From: Limnomonas spitsbergensis
Lineage: Eukaryota > Chlorophyta > Chlorophyceae > Chlamydomonadales
Assembly (NCBI GenBank): GCA_037349105.1
Contig: JAYJMM010000079.1
Span: 310,001-374,000 of the forward strand
Length of the DNA: 64,000 nt
Direction of reading: 5' to 3'
Shown: piece by piece, positions 52,378-62,880 of the stretch
Layout of the letters: every line of letters begins with the position of its first letter
How positions within the stretch are numbered: the stretch's first letter is position 1
The notes under the pieces: model-generated
What the model was told of the DNA's origin: nothing
Databases searched by the model: none
What the model saw: only the letters and a program-made list of their open reading frames with translations
Position numbers and translations under genes: made by a program

Positions 52378-53008
52378 CGCGAGGTGCGCTTCAGGTCCGT
52401 GGCGGACTTCTTTCCTCACTGCAGTGACGGACGCCTACGGGCAGGCTCAGTGACTACTCACTGGCTGCGAGTGCTCTTCGAGTTAAGCAGCTAGGTGGAT
52501 ATTGTGTATATATAGCAACAGACTTTGGGGGCATAGGCCTTCTGGCCGTCTGGTCGCGATCCAGCTGGGCTATGTTAAGGACACTTACCGCGTAACACGC
52601 GGAGAGACGGACGGGACGAGGCTGCGTACTTCTTCTTCTGCAGAGTCTCGTTTCTCTTACTGGGGTACTTGTCTCCAGCTAGATCAGCGGTGGCTGAGCT
52701 AGGCTTGACTCGAGTTAAGGTACTGACTTATATGGAAGCTGCTGGTCTCAAAGACTGCCGGTGCTTGTTACAAATAGAGGTCTGTCCTTTAGAAAGGGAC
52801 GAAGTAACTAGCCAAGGCAATTGCCGGGATACAGGGACCCGGCAGGCCCAGTTCAGAGTACGGTAGAACCTGTCAAACTAATCCTGCGTAAGCGGGTTTC
52901 TAGGTCTCAGCTCAAATCCGGAGACTCCGCAGAGAAGCTGCGGAGTCACCGATGACGCTAACTGCGGTCTAAACGGTTCTGTCACGTATACTGTAATATA
53001 CTGTGACA
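52377..53008 (-). repeat. element D terminal repeat X1
   Basis: 632 bp, identical by eye to X2. It forms the outer 5' end of the element and is bordered by the GGTA duplication. Confidence 0.9.
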
Positions 53009-53060
53009 GGTATTGCAGCAAAGGTGTTGCAACAGAGGTGTTGCAGCACCACGCAAGGGC
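53009..53060. repeat. minisatellite GTGTTGCAG, right part
   Basis: Starts with the GGTA duplication, then GTATTGCAGCAAAGGTGTTG repeats that continue the array broken at 36043. Confidence 0.7.
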
Positions 53061-53660
53061 AGCCCACCAGTCAGCTGAAGAAGCAGGGACAGGCCAATAG
53101 GCAAGGGCAGCACTGCAAAAGCAAAGCGGTCGGGTGATGAGGTAGAGGGGCATCCGCTGATTGCTTTTTCTTGTCGGGGAGCAGTTTGGAGGGAGAAAAT
53201 GGGGAGCCAGAGGGGGAAGGGCATGAGGGCAGGGGTCTATTTTCTGACCCCCCTGATCTGTCCTGCCTACACCCGCTTAAATCAGCTGTGATACAGGGAA
53301 ATCTTTTCAACAACGCTGCACAAAAATCAAACAACCAGCCAAAGGCCCAAATCCTGTCACCAAAACGAAGCCACCCAGCTTGTGTTGTATTAACTTTCCT
53401 TCCACCTTCGTCATCACACTAAGAAAACATCCCATCACTATAGTTTAAACCAATTTATGGATCCATGTGGCATACAGCAGCAAGCTCAGGAGGCTAAAAT
53501 TGCAAGCCATTGCGAGGAATCCCCGTACGGGGGAAACTGGGGAGGTTTTGGGGCCCTGGGGAAAAACCCCCCAAATGGTTGCGAGGTGCAAGACACCTAG
53601 ATCCTGATTGCCCCAACTTATATCTGGGTAATGTAGACCCCCTCTACAGTGATAAACCAG
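53061..53660. other. no feature recognised
   Basis: Anonymous sequence between element D's target array and the 20-bp array. Only short frames. Confidence 0.35.
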
Positions 53661-54838
53661 TACGGAGGCTAGTGCAAGGCTGCGGAGGCTAATGCAAGGC
53701 TACGGAGGCTATTGCAAGGCTGCGGAGGCTAGTGCAAGGCTGCGGAGGCTAATGCAAGGCTGCGGAGGCTATTGCAAGGCTGCGGAGGCTAGTGCAAGGC
53801 TGCCGAGGCTATTGCAAGGCTGCGGATGCCATTGCAAGGCTACAGAGGCTAGTGCAAGGCTGCGAAGGCTAGTGCAAGGCTACGGAGACTAACAGTGCAA
53901 GGCTGCAGAGGCTAGTGCAAGGCTGCAGCGGCTAGTGCAAAGCTGCAGAGGCTAATGCAAGGCTGCAGAGGCTAGTGCAAGGCTGCAGAGGCTAGTGCAA
54001 AGCTGCGGAGGCTAGTGCAAGGCTGCGGAGGCTAGTGCAAGGCTACGGAGGCTAGTGCAAGGCTGCGGAGGCTAGTGCAAGGCTGCGGAGGCTAGTGCAA
54101 GGCTGCAGAGGCTAGTACAAGGCTGCGGAGGCTATTGCAAGGCTGCTTAGGCTAGTGCAAGGCTGCGGAGGCCATTGCAAGGCTGCGGAGGCTACTGCAA
54201 GGCTGCAGAGGCTAGTGCAAGGCTGCAGAGGCTAGTGCAAGGCTGCAGAGGCTAGTGCAAGGCTGCAGAGGCTAGTGCAAGGCTGCAGAGGCTAGTGCAA
54301 GGCTGCGGAGGCTAGTGCAAGGCTACGGAGGCTAGTGCAAGGCTGCGGAGGCTAGTACAAGGCTGCGGATGCTAGTGCAAGGCTGCAGAGGCTATTGCAA
54401 GGCTGCAGACGCTAGTGCAAGCCTGCAGAGGCCATTGCATGGCTGCGGAGGCTACTGCAAGGCTGCAGAGGCTATTGCAAGGCTGCAGAGGCTAGTGCAA
54501 GGCTGCAGAGGCTAGTTCAAGGCTGCAGAGGCTAGTGCAAGGCTGCAGTGGCTAGTGCAAGGCTGCGGAGGCTAGTGCAAGGCTGCGGAAGCTAGTGCAA
54601 GGCTGCGGAGGCTAGTGCAAGGCTGCGGAGGCTAGTGCAAGGCTGCGGAGGCTAGTGCAAGGCTGCGGAGGCTAGTGCAAGGCTGCGGAGGCTAGTGCAA
54701 GGCTGCGGAGGCTAGTGCAAGGCTGCGGAGGCTAGTGCAAGGCTGCGGAGGCTAGTGCAAGGCTGCAGAGGCTAGTGCAAGGCTGCAGAGGCTAGTGCAA
54801 GGCTGCGGAGGTTAGTGCAAGGTTGCGGAGGCTAGTGT
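53661..54838. repeat. 20-bp tandem array, about 59 units
   Basis: Unit GGCTGCGGAGGCTAGTGCAA with G/A and T/C variants (TGCAGAGGC, CTATTGC). Higher-order blocks are visible: runs of GCAG-type units alternate with GCGG-type units, and the last dozen units are nearly uniform. One phase slip occurs at about 53888. A unit of 20 bp is not compatible with coding. Confidence 0.95.
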
Positions 54839-55404
54839 TGGTATGGGTAAGGAGTGGGGGGGGGGGAGGCAAGGATTGGAACGTGTGTGCCAGGAGTGAG
54901 CGTGTGATAGCAGGCATGATAAGTGGCCGTAGGATGGGCGGGAGGGAGGTAGACGTATACGAGTCTTAGTGCATGCTAGACCAAGCAGTGCTGGAAGAGG
55001 ACGAGGAAGTGTAGCATGGGACGGACTGGGAGCGACTCGGGTACGGCGGGAGGGGACAGGTGGTGGGACGGGTGGGGGGGGTATACGCGTGGGAGGTGAT
55101 GCATGGGTGGGTGTGGTAGGGTCCGTGTAAAGTAAAGATGATGCAATTTGCTGAAGAGAATGCCTGATGAAAGAAGGGGGAAGCAAATTATCTATGTCGC
55201 CCCTGGTCTCGATCAAGAAGGAAGGAAACACGTTTTTGTGCGCCACGTGCATTTTTGTGCGTCACGTGGGATGCAAACCCTTATTACCAACAGATTATGA
55301 TGCAGAACGCCGCCCCCAGTCCCCTACACACACGCCCAACGACTCCCAGGCACGACGGCACACCTGCACTCGTTACGCACACAAACACAACTCGAAAAAC
55401 GAAC
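54839..55404. other. no feature recognised; G-rich
   Basis: Strongly G-biased on the plus strand (G9 at 54857) up to about 55100, then anonymous. Confidence 0.3.
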
Positions 55405-56993
55405 TAGCCGGCGAAGGAAGGCTATGCCATTTTTTTGTGATCACGACCCTGTATTTGTGGTGTATGAGGCTGTTGGCATGTGGGCTAACGCTCGCACCCT
55501 TTCACATAACGGCCGTTAATCAACGGGCGTACCGTGGTCACCAGCAATTTTCATTTCGGCAAACCCTGCTTTCGCCAAACCCCCTGCGCCATACCCCGAA
55601 AACCCCCTTCGTACGGCGGTGCAAAAGCTTTACTGACGACGTTCGTAACTAGCCGGCGAACGTAGGCTACGTCCGTTTATTTTGTTCATGACCCTGTAGT
55701 TGCGGTGTATTTGCGGTGCGGGCCTGTGGGGGCTAACGCTCGCACCCTTTCACTGAACGGCCGTCCATCAACGGGCGTGTTTGTCACCAACGATTTTCAT
55801 TTTGGAAAACCCTGCTGTCGCCAAACCCCCTGCGCCATACCCCCAAAACCCACTCCATACGGCGAGGCAAAAGCTTTATTGACGACGTTCGTAACTAGGA
55901 TGCCGAACGTAAGCAAGACAAACAAAGAAGGAACTGTCAAGAAACTGAAAGAGACAAGTTCGGCTGGCACAAAAAGTGTGATGCCACGTATCCCCCAAAG
56001 ACGGGCCAGGCCAGACGCCTCGGGGACGCAGTCGACCCTAAATGCGCTATAACCTCCGCAGCCAAACCCTGAAAGACCTACCCAATTTCTGAGGCACTTG
56101 GGCTACTGTCGACGTTCGTAACTAGTCACCGAACGTAGGCAAGACAAACAAAGAAGGAACGGGCATGAGAAATGAAAATGTCGGCTGACACAAAATCCCC
56201 TCCAAGACGGGCCAGGCCTGACGTGACGTCTGCCTCGGGGACGCAGTCGACCCTAAGGCTGTGTTTCCATTGGAGTTTGGGGTGAGCAGTCGGGCAGGTC
56301 GGCTTTGTTCGGTCCGCGCAGAGGTTTTAGCCCGAGGTGGAGACCACCACAGAAAAATCCGGCCTTCGTTTCCATTGCATGTCCGGGGTGGCCGATTCGC
56401 GTTCAAGAACCTTCGCAGGCTAAGAACTTCGAAATGTCGCAGCATTCCTTGGTAGTTGTTGGGTCGCGTTTGTTGCGCCGCTGCAAAACGAATCGCGCTA
56501 TCGGCTTGTCCATGCATAGTAGCATTGGGTGCAGCTGGCAACGCTCTTTTGAAATTTCTGCACCTGTGTAACTTGACCACGTAGATCAAAACAACCAGTG
56601 GTGCTTACATATAATATTGCTTTATTTTGATTCGGTCGCGCATGCTGCAACGCAACGACGGGGTAAAAAATTGTCCCGTGGCTGGGACAGCCAGTCGACC
56701 TCTACTGAAACAACAGAGTCTAGGACCCGAAGTGGATTTGGGTAACTTTGGGCAGAAGCGTCTGGGAAACCAACCGTCGATTGTATTAAATCCGGTCGTG
56801 TTTCGACGTCCATTGGAAACGTTTTCGTCGGGGTGGCACAACTGGCGCCTAGCTGGCAGGCCACCCCGACGTCAAAAGTCAAAACAGCCAATGGAAAATT
56901 GGAAACACAGCCTAAAAGTGCTATGACCTCTTCCACCAAACCCCGGAAAAACTACTCAAAATCTGAGGCACATGGGCTACTGACGACGTTCGT
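55405..56993. repeat. tandem duplication of about 230-250-bp units
   Basis: Four units end in GACGTTCGTAA: 55405-55648, 55649-55896, 55897 to about 56122, and 56123-56993. The first two share their interior (GGGCTAACGCTCGCACCC, CAAACCCCCTGCGCCATACC). The last two share another (GCAAGACAAACAAAGAAGG, GACGGGCCAGGCC). The fourth is enlarged by the Harbinger-like insertion. Confidence 0.75.
56257..56912. mobile_element. PIF/Harbinger-like MITE, 656 bp
   Basis: Inverted termini GGCTGTGTTTCCA...TGGAAACACAGCC with ATTGG/CCAAT just inside, and a 3-bp TAA duplication (56254-56256, 56913-56915), typical of Harbinger. The neighbouring tandem unit shows the empty site (GACCCTAAATGC). No transposase. Subterminal GGGGTGGCC motifs are also inverted. 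Confidence 0.8.
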
Positions 56994-57084
56994 AAAAATA
57001 TGCACAAAACTACTCAGAGCATGTATACGGCAAAGCTCTGTGCATCCTGCCGAATCCCGCCCCCCGATATTGCTTCGTGTCAAG

Positions 57085-57165
57085 TTTCCCATGTGTGGAG
57101 TTCCCGAGTGTGGGACTCCGAGTATGAACTAAGAAGGTACTGCGGCACGCGGGCAGTCTAAGTCA
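57085..57165 (+). repeat. inverted repeat, left arm
   Basis: 57100-57129 is the exact reverse complement of 59431-59460, with weaker similarity on either side. The arms enclose 2.3 kb with the 66/72-bp array. Possibly the termini of a fold-back or DNA element, but I find no clear target duplication. Confidence 0.6.
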
Positions 57166-57680
57166 AATTGTGATGCTACAGTCCTTCGCCTGATTGCCAC
57201 GAGGAGCTAAGTACATCGCGTCTTACGAGTATATATAAGTTGCATGTTGTACGCAGTTGAGTTCGAGGACTTACATCACGATTCTGACCCGATTCTGACC
57301 CGATCTCGTGGAACTGGTGTGGAGGAACGGGTGGAGGAACTTTCGAAAGGGTGGAGGAACGCATTCTTTTCCGCGGAGGGGGGGATCCGCGGAAATTTTG
57401 AACTATTGAGCTCATTGCCAATGTGGCCGAGATAATTTCTGTGTCCTTTTCTTTCCATATGACGTCAGTTCATCGCAAGTTTGTTCTTTAACTTTTGATG
57501 TCTTTCCGGCGATTTGGCGTGGATGAAGGCAGCAAACGCACGACGGCTCTTTCGATGATGGAGCGAGCGATCTACAGTCACACAAAATAAGGTGGGGTCC
57601 TTTGTCGCAAGTCCCGTGTGAAGGGTTTGGAAATGTGATTGCAAGCAAGTGAGTGTGACTATGTGTATGCCGAGTGTGAC

Positions 57681-58600
57681 ACACGTCCCGGCCCTCAGTC
57701 CTGGGGGTATGTGGTGCACGTCTTGGCCATCCCTACATCCCGCCATTGGGTTGGTGACTCACGTCCCGGCCCTCCTGGGGGTCGGTGGTGCACGACCTAG
57801 CCATCCCGTCATTAGGTCGGTGACACACGTCCCGGCCCTCCCGGGGGTCGGTGGTGCACGTCCTAGCCATCCCGTCATTGGGTCGGAGACACACATCCCG
57901 GCCCTCCCGGGGGTCGCTGGTGCACGATCCCATCTTGGCCATCCCGTCATTGGGTTGGTGACACACCTCCCGGCCCTCCCGGGGGTCGGTGGTGCACGTC
58001 CTAGCCATCCCGTCATTGGGTCGTAGACACACATCCCGGCCCTCCCGGGGGTCGCTGGTGCACGATCCCATCTTGGCCATCCCGTCATTGGGTCGGTGAC
58101 ACACCTCCCGGCCCTCCCGGGGGTCGGTGGTGCACGTCCTAGCCATCCCGTCATTGGGTCAGAGACACACGTCCCGGCCCTCCCGGGGGTCGGTGGTGCA
58201 CGATCCCATCTTGGCCATCCCGTCATTGGGTCGGTGACACACGTCCCGGCCCTCCCGGGGGTCGCTGGTGCATGATCCCATCTTGGCCACCCCGTCATTG
58301 GGTCGGTGACACACGTCCCGGCCCACCCGGGGGTCGGTTGCGCACTTCATCGCCATCCCGTCATTGGGTCGGTGACACACGTACCGGACTGACTATGTGT
58401 GTGTGCCGAGTGTGACACACGTCCCGGCCCTCCCGGGGGTCGGTGGTACACGTCCCGCCTGGTCATCCCTACATCCCGTCATTAGGTCGGTGACACACGT
58501 CCCGGCCCTCCTGGGGGTCGGTGGTACACGTCCTAGCCATCCCGTCATTGGGTCGGAGACACACGTCCCGGCCCTCCCGGGGGTCGGTGGTGGATTTGCA
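57681..58600. repeat. 66/72-bp tandem array, about 13 units
   Basis: Unit built on CCCGGCCCTCCCGGGGGTCG, GTGCACG and CATCCCGTCATTGGGTCG, with a 6-bp longer variant (GATCCCATCTTGGCC) alternating in part. Both lengths are multiples of three, so long frames exist on both strands, but the composition is repeat-driven and I do not call a gene. Confidence 0.85.
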
Positions 58601-58671
58601 ACGCGTAGTCGGAGGACAGAACCACGCGTCGTGAAGGCTGTGCGAACGACTGTCGAAAGCCCATAGAAAAC

Positions 58672-58825
58672 AATGCGGAAGTTGTATTCGACAGGTGCGG
58701 AACACATATATGTTTTAACAGTTTTCCGAACGAAATCACGACCCAGTGACAAATATGCGGAAGTTGTATTCGACATGTGTGAAAACAGTTGCCGTTTTAA
58801 CAGTTTTCCGAGCGAAATGACGACG
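58672..58825. repeat. two-copy direct repeat of about 85 bp
   Basis: ATGCGGAAGTTGTATTCGAC and TTTTAACAGTTTTCCGA occur in both copies (58672-58740, 58754-58820). Confidence 0.65.
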
Positions 58826-60129
58826 TTCACACGTTTTCATATTTTTGGCTCGGTGAATACATCACCCACAGTGTGCTTCATCCATTGCATAAATTTTGTT
58901 TCAATTGGAGAAGTTTTTATTGTTTACTCATTCAGCCAACCACATACATACATACACATTTACCCCCCTAATATCCCTTATGTTACGCTACGCTTCACAC
59001 GGGAACCTTCGCCATTCTTCCTCCATCTCACGCCTCGTGGAACAGGGGTAGAGGAACTTTCGGAGGAGCTTTCGAAAACTTTCGTATTTTTTCTCCACAC
59101 TTTTTTCCTCCACCAATCAGAATCGGGCTGTTAGGGATGATTCAATGCGAAGAGGACCCGGACTGCCCCTACGGCGGACTGCGGCCGGCATAGCTGCTGG
59201 GTGAGCATGCCATACAGATCCTGCGATCTGCGACCGTCGGCATTTATCTTTGCGCCGTTCGAAGGAGATGGGTGCAAGTGTGCGATCACTTGATCGACCA
59301 AATGATGGCCACAATGTGAGTCAAGTCAATTGAAACAAGTTAGATGACGCGGGGAACTCGCTATCGCGCTGAAAGACGCAAGTGAGTTTTATGCGCGACT
59401 GCGGGCTAGGGAGGCTGCAATACCTACTATGTTCATACTCGGAGTCCCACACTCGGGAACTTCACACCCGCAGGTAGGCAACCGAGTTACAACAGGTTTC
59501 AGCAGTGATATATCCAGTCGCCATAAATTTTAGGCAGTGCCAGAATCACTGTTGAAAGTGCAGGGTGTGCCGAGGTCTTATCGTTTTTAAGCCAGTAATT
59601 CTTGAAGGTTGTCAGGATCTAGTCATGAATGCACCATCAACATCGTATAGAGATCATGAGTACAAAGTTACAGGTGATTTAAAGGAAGTCAATTTGGGGG
59701 TGTTGCCTTCACCGCCCCTCCCGCCCCCCCCGAGAGGCATGACCTGGGCACTCATGCAAAACCAGTGTCCTCCAAACGACCTGACATCAACAGGAAGTCT
59801 TGAGAAAGGCATTCACATACCAGAACTTGCAGATCATGGTGCCCTCATCTCATTGACCAAGTCAGTGAGAGGCATGACATCTGCTCGTGAGCCCCGCTGC
59901 GAGCGCGGCTTGCAAATTCTTTTGCGGGGGTTATCTTCATCAGCATTTGAGACATCACTGCCTCCTGTTGTACCTCCTACTAGATTAGAGCCACAGGGAA
60001 CAGAAGCACGAGGGAGCTCCATGTTCTTAACCAGGTTTGCAGCAAACACCTGAGATAAGACTGAGTGATTCTCTATTGCTCCACTTGATTGGCGTGCTAC
60101 CAAGGCAGCCAAGAGCTATTGCAGCTGCG
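58826..60129. other. mostly anonymous; right arm of inverted repeat at 59390-59475
   Basis: A block at 59030-59100 resembles 57300-57375 (CTCGTGGAAC, GAGGAACTTTCG), so flanks of the 66/72-bp array are shared in direct orientation as well. A minus frame at 60112-59834 has a basic PRKRICKPRSQRGSR stretch but no ATG start and no family. Confidence 0.35.
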
Positions 60130-61410
60130 GCTGCCCAATGGCACCCCTCTGGCCAGCAGGTGTTGGCTGAAGGATGCCTGCCCCCAGACCTCAAGCAGGC
60201 AGCTGCCCAATGGCTCCCCTCTGTCCAGCAGCTGGTGGCTGAAGGATGCCTGCCCCCAGACCCGAAGCAGGCAGCTGCCCAATGGCTCCCCACTGGCCAG
60301 CAGCTGGTGGCTGAAAGATGCCTGCCCCCAGACCTGAAGTAGGCAGCTGCCCAATGGCTCCCCTCTGGCCAGCAGCTGGGGGCTGAAGGATGCCTGCCCC
60401 CAGACCTCAAGCAGGCAGCTGCCCAATGGCTCCCTTCTGGCCAGCAGCTGGGGGCTGAAGGATGCCTGCCCCCAGACCTGAAGCAGGCAGCTGCCCAATG
60501 GCTCCCCTCTGGCCAGCAGCTGGTGGCTGAAGGATGCCTGCCCCCAGACCTGAAGCAGGCAGCTGCCCAATGGCTCCCCTCTGGCCAGCAGCTGGTGGTT
60601 GAAGGATGCCTGCCCCCAGACCTGAAGCAGGCAGCTGCCCAATGACTCCCCACTGGCCAGCAGCTGGTGGCTGAAGGATGCCTGCCCCCAGACCCGAAGC
60701 AGGCAGCTGCCCAATGGCTCCCCTCTGGCCAGCAGCTGGTGGCTGAAGGATGCCTGCCCCAGACCTGAAGTAGGCAGCTGCCCAGTGGCTCCCCTCTGGC
60801 CAGCAGCTGGGGGCTGAAGGATGCCTGCCCCCAGGTTTGAAGCAGACAGCTGCACAATGGCTCCCCTCTGGCCAGCAGCTGGGGGCTGAAGGATGCCTGC
60901 CCCCAGACCTCAAGCAGGCAGCTGCCCAATGGCTCCCCTCTGGCCGGCAGCTGGTGGCTGAAGGATGCCTGCCCCCAGACCCGAAGCAGGCAGCTGCCCA
61001 ATGGCTCCCCTCTGGCCAGCAGATGGTGGCTGAAGGATGCCTGCCCCAGACCTGAAGTAGGCAGCTGCCCAGTGGCTCCCCTCTGGCCAGCAGCTGGGGG
61101 CTGAAGGATACCTGCCCCCAGACCTGAAGCAGGCAGCTGCCCAATGGCTCCCCTCTGGCCAGCAGCTGGTGGCTGAAGGATGCCTGCCCCCAGACCTGAA
61201 GCAGGCAGCTGCCCAATGGCTCCCCTGTGGCCAGCAGCTGGTGGCTGAAGAATGCATGCCCCAAGACCTGAAGCAGGCAGCTGTCCAATGGCTCCCCTCT
61301 GGCCAGCAGCTGGTGGCTGAAAGACGCCTGCCCACAGGTTTGAAGCAGACAGCTGCACAATGCCTCCCCTCTGGCCAGCAGCTGGGGGCTGAAGGATGCC
61401 TGTTCCTCTC
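60130..61410. repeat. 72-bp tandem array, about 18 units
   Basis: Unit contains GGCAGCTGCCCAATGGCTCC, CAGCAGCTGGTGGCTGAAGG and GCCTGCCCCCAGACC. 72 is 24 codons, so frames stay open across the array on both strands. On the minus strand up to 61610 the frame reads a 24-residue repeat (LPASGLGAGILQPPAAGQ type) of 527 codons, but one-base indels shift it within the array, so translation is doubtful. Confidence 0.9.
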
Positions 61411-62002
61411 TGGGTTCTAGATCCTGTGTGCCCAATCAATGCCCCCCCCCTTTGGATTGCACCTGGGTGCTGACGAGGGCCTGGCAAATTGCATGATGGC
61501 ATGTTGGGGGCAGCAATCCTTTGCCTGGGCTGCTGGGCATTCTCCTCAAGTGTACCAGCATCTTGCACATGACATTCCCCTGCCTCAGGGCGTGTAGCTT
61601 CATCCTGCAAGCATATGAATTGTATTCAGATGGATGTTTAATGGTTGTTGCTGCTTTGTTTTTGTTTCTGATGATCATGGACATGCAAAAATGCATCTCA
61701 GGCCTACCTGTTTTCTTTTCTTCAGATGGAACATGGTTGCAGCCAAAGGCTCGAAAATGATCTCGAAGTATGGCCCCTTCGTGACTTCATCACGGACCCG
61801 GAGGGAGTCAGTCGCCATCGAATGGCAGAGGGATGTGCTGTGTCCACAGTCCACACCTCAGGCACAGGACACTCTCTAGCATTTCTCTTGGCCTTGCAGA
61901 AGATATGCCCTGGTGAACCTGCACAGAAATAATTGGCTAGTAAGATCCCCTGGTAAGATCCGAGTGTTTTGATGCATGAGAATAACATCATGACACATGC
62001 AG
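61411..62002. other. no gene confirmed
   Basis: A T-rich acceptor-like TTTTCTTTTCTTCAG ends at 61724 and is followed by a moderately open frame. This might be a host exon, but no motif supports it. Confidence 0.25.
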
Positions 62003-62217
62003 TTTTTTTTAGTGGTTACTGGTTACGAGTCGTAACCAAAGTGGTAACCAAACAATTAATTCGGCGAAGCCGAGGTTCAGTAGCGCGGTAACGAAAATCT
62101 AGGAAATCAATTAGGATCGGGAAAGTTTCGGCGCCTCCGGCGCGCTCTACACCAAGATCTCCTTCAGAACTCGCTGATTCTGGTAACCAAACATAATTCC
62201 GAATTCCACTAAAAAAA
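62003..62217. mobile_element. possible short inverted-repeat element
   Basis: Ends TTTTTTTAGTGG and CCACTAAAAAAA are inverted. The interior has repeated GGTAACCAAA. About 215 bp, no clear target duplication. Confidence 0.4.
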
Positions 62218-62880
62218 TCCCTGGACACTTGCAATCATTTTATTGGCAAGTACCTCACTCACACCCGGGAAACTTGACACGAGGCGACTCCCACGACGGC
62301 TCAACCTCACTCGCAGATATGTCTGTCACTCAAACTACCAGATTTCTGTCAACAACTTTAGAGATCGCCCAACGTCATACGCTTAGGGTACGCTTAGGGT
62401 GTAGGATAGCCAGCCCAAGAATTGATGCGCTTCGCGAAGCCAGCATTAACATATTCCACGAATCGATCAATCAAATTCATATGGGTACCTGAGCCTACAT
62501 ATACGCCGATGGAGTTAAGGGTTGGGAGTTAGTTTGGCCATCAATAGACACCTTCGACCACAGTTGCGCAACGTTCTATGCCACAGGGTGAATCGAGTAG
62601 CGAGAAATAGAGTGCATCATTCATCGATGCGAAAGAATTATTTTCAGACGCCTTAGGTGCCCAGGAGTGGCTCAACCAGGAGAAGGTGACGAGGATATTG
62701 AATGATTTGAATTGCTCCTGGCTGCTGATGCCGAAATGGCCTTACACGCAACTGCGCCAGGTTTCAAGCAGGCAGTTTATTACCGGCACAATGCGGGCAG
62801 AACAGCAGAAGTCAGATGCTGTGAGAAGGATGCATGCAGTAGCTCCCCACGCACATACATGCCAATACACCGCCCGCATG
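62218..62880. other. no feature recognised
   Basis: Anonymous. 62260-62290 (CACACCCGGGAAACTTGACACGA) is related in reverse to 57070-57095. Confidence 0.3.

Larger units (their letters stand above)
36044..53008 (-). mobile_element. retroelement D: recent 17-kb DNMT-PHD retrotransposon with split terminal repeats
   Basis: 16,965 bp, coding on the minus strand, in the order X1 (53008-52377), internal region, Y1 (37139-36909), X2 (36906-36275), Y2 (36274-36044). Ends are TGTC...GACA. The 4-bp duplication GGTA is at 36040-36043 and 53009-53012. X1 and X2 (632 bp each) and Y1 and Y2 (231 bp each) look identical by eye, so the insertion is recent. A single frame of about 4,560 codons is open throughout. 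It lacks the RT-RNase H block found in C, so mobilisation needs RT supplied in trans. Confidence 0.92.

Noticed and set aside
53661..54838. CRISPR-like array
   Set aside because: Units are directly adjacent without spacers, in a eukaryotic context.
57733..58298. Long repeat frames over the 66/72-bp array as a gene
   Set aside because: Open frames occur on both strands only because unit length is a multiple of three.
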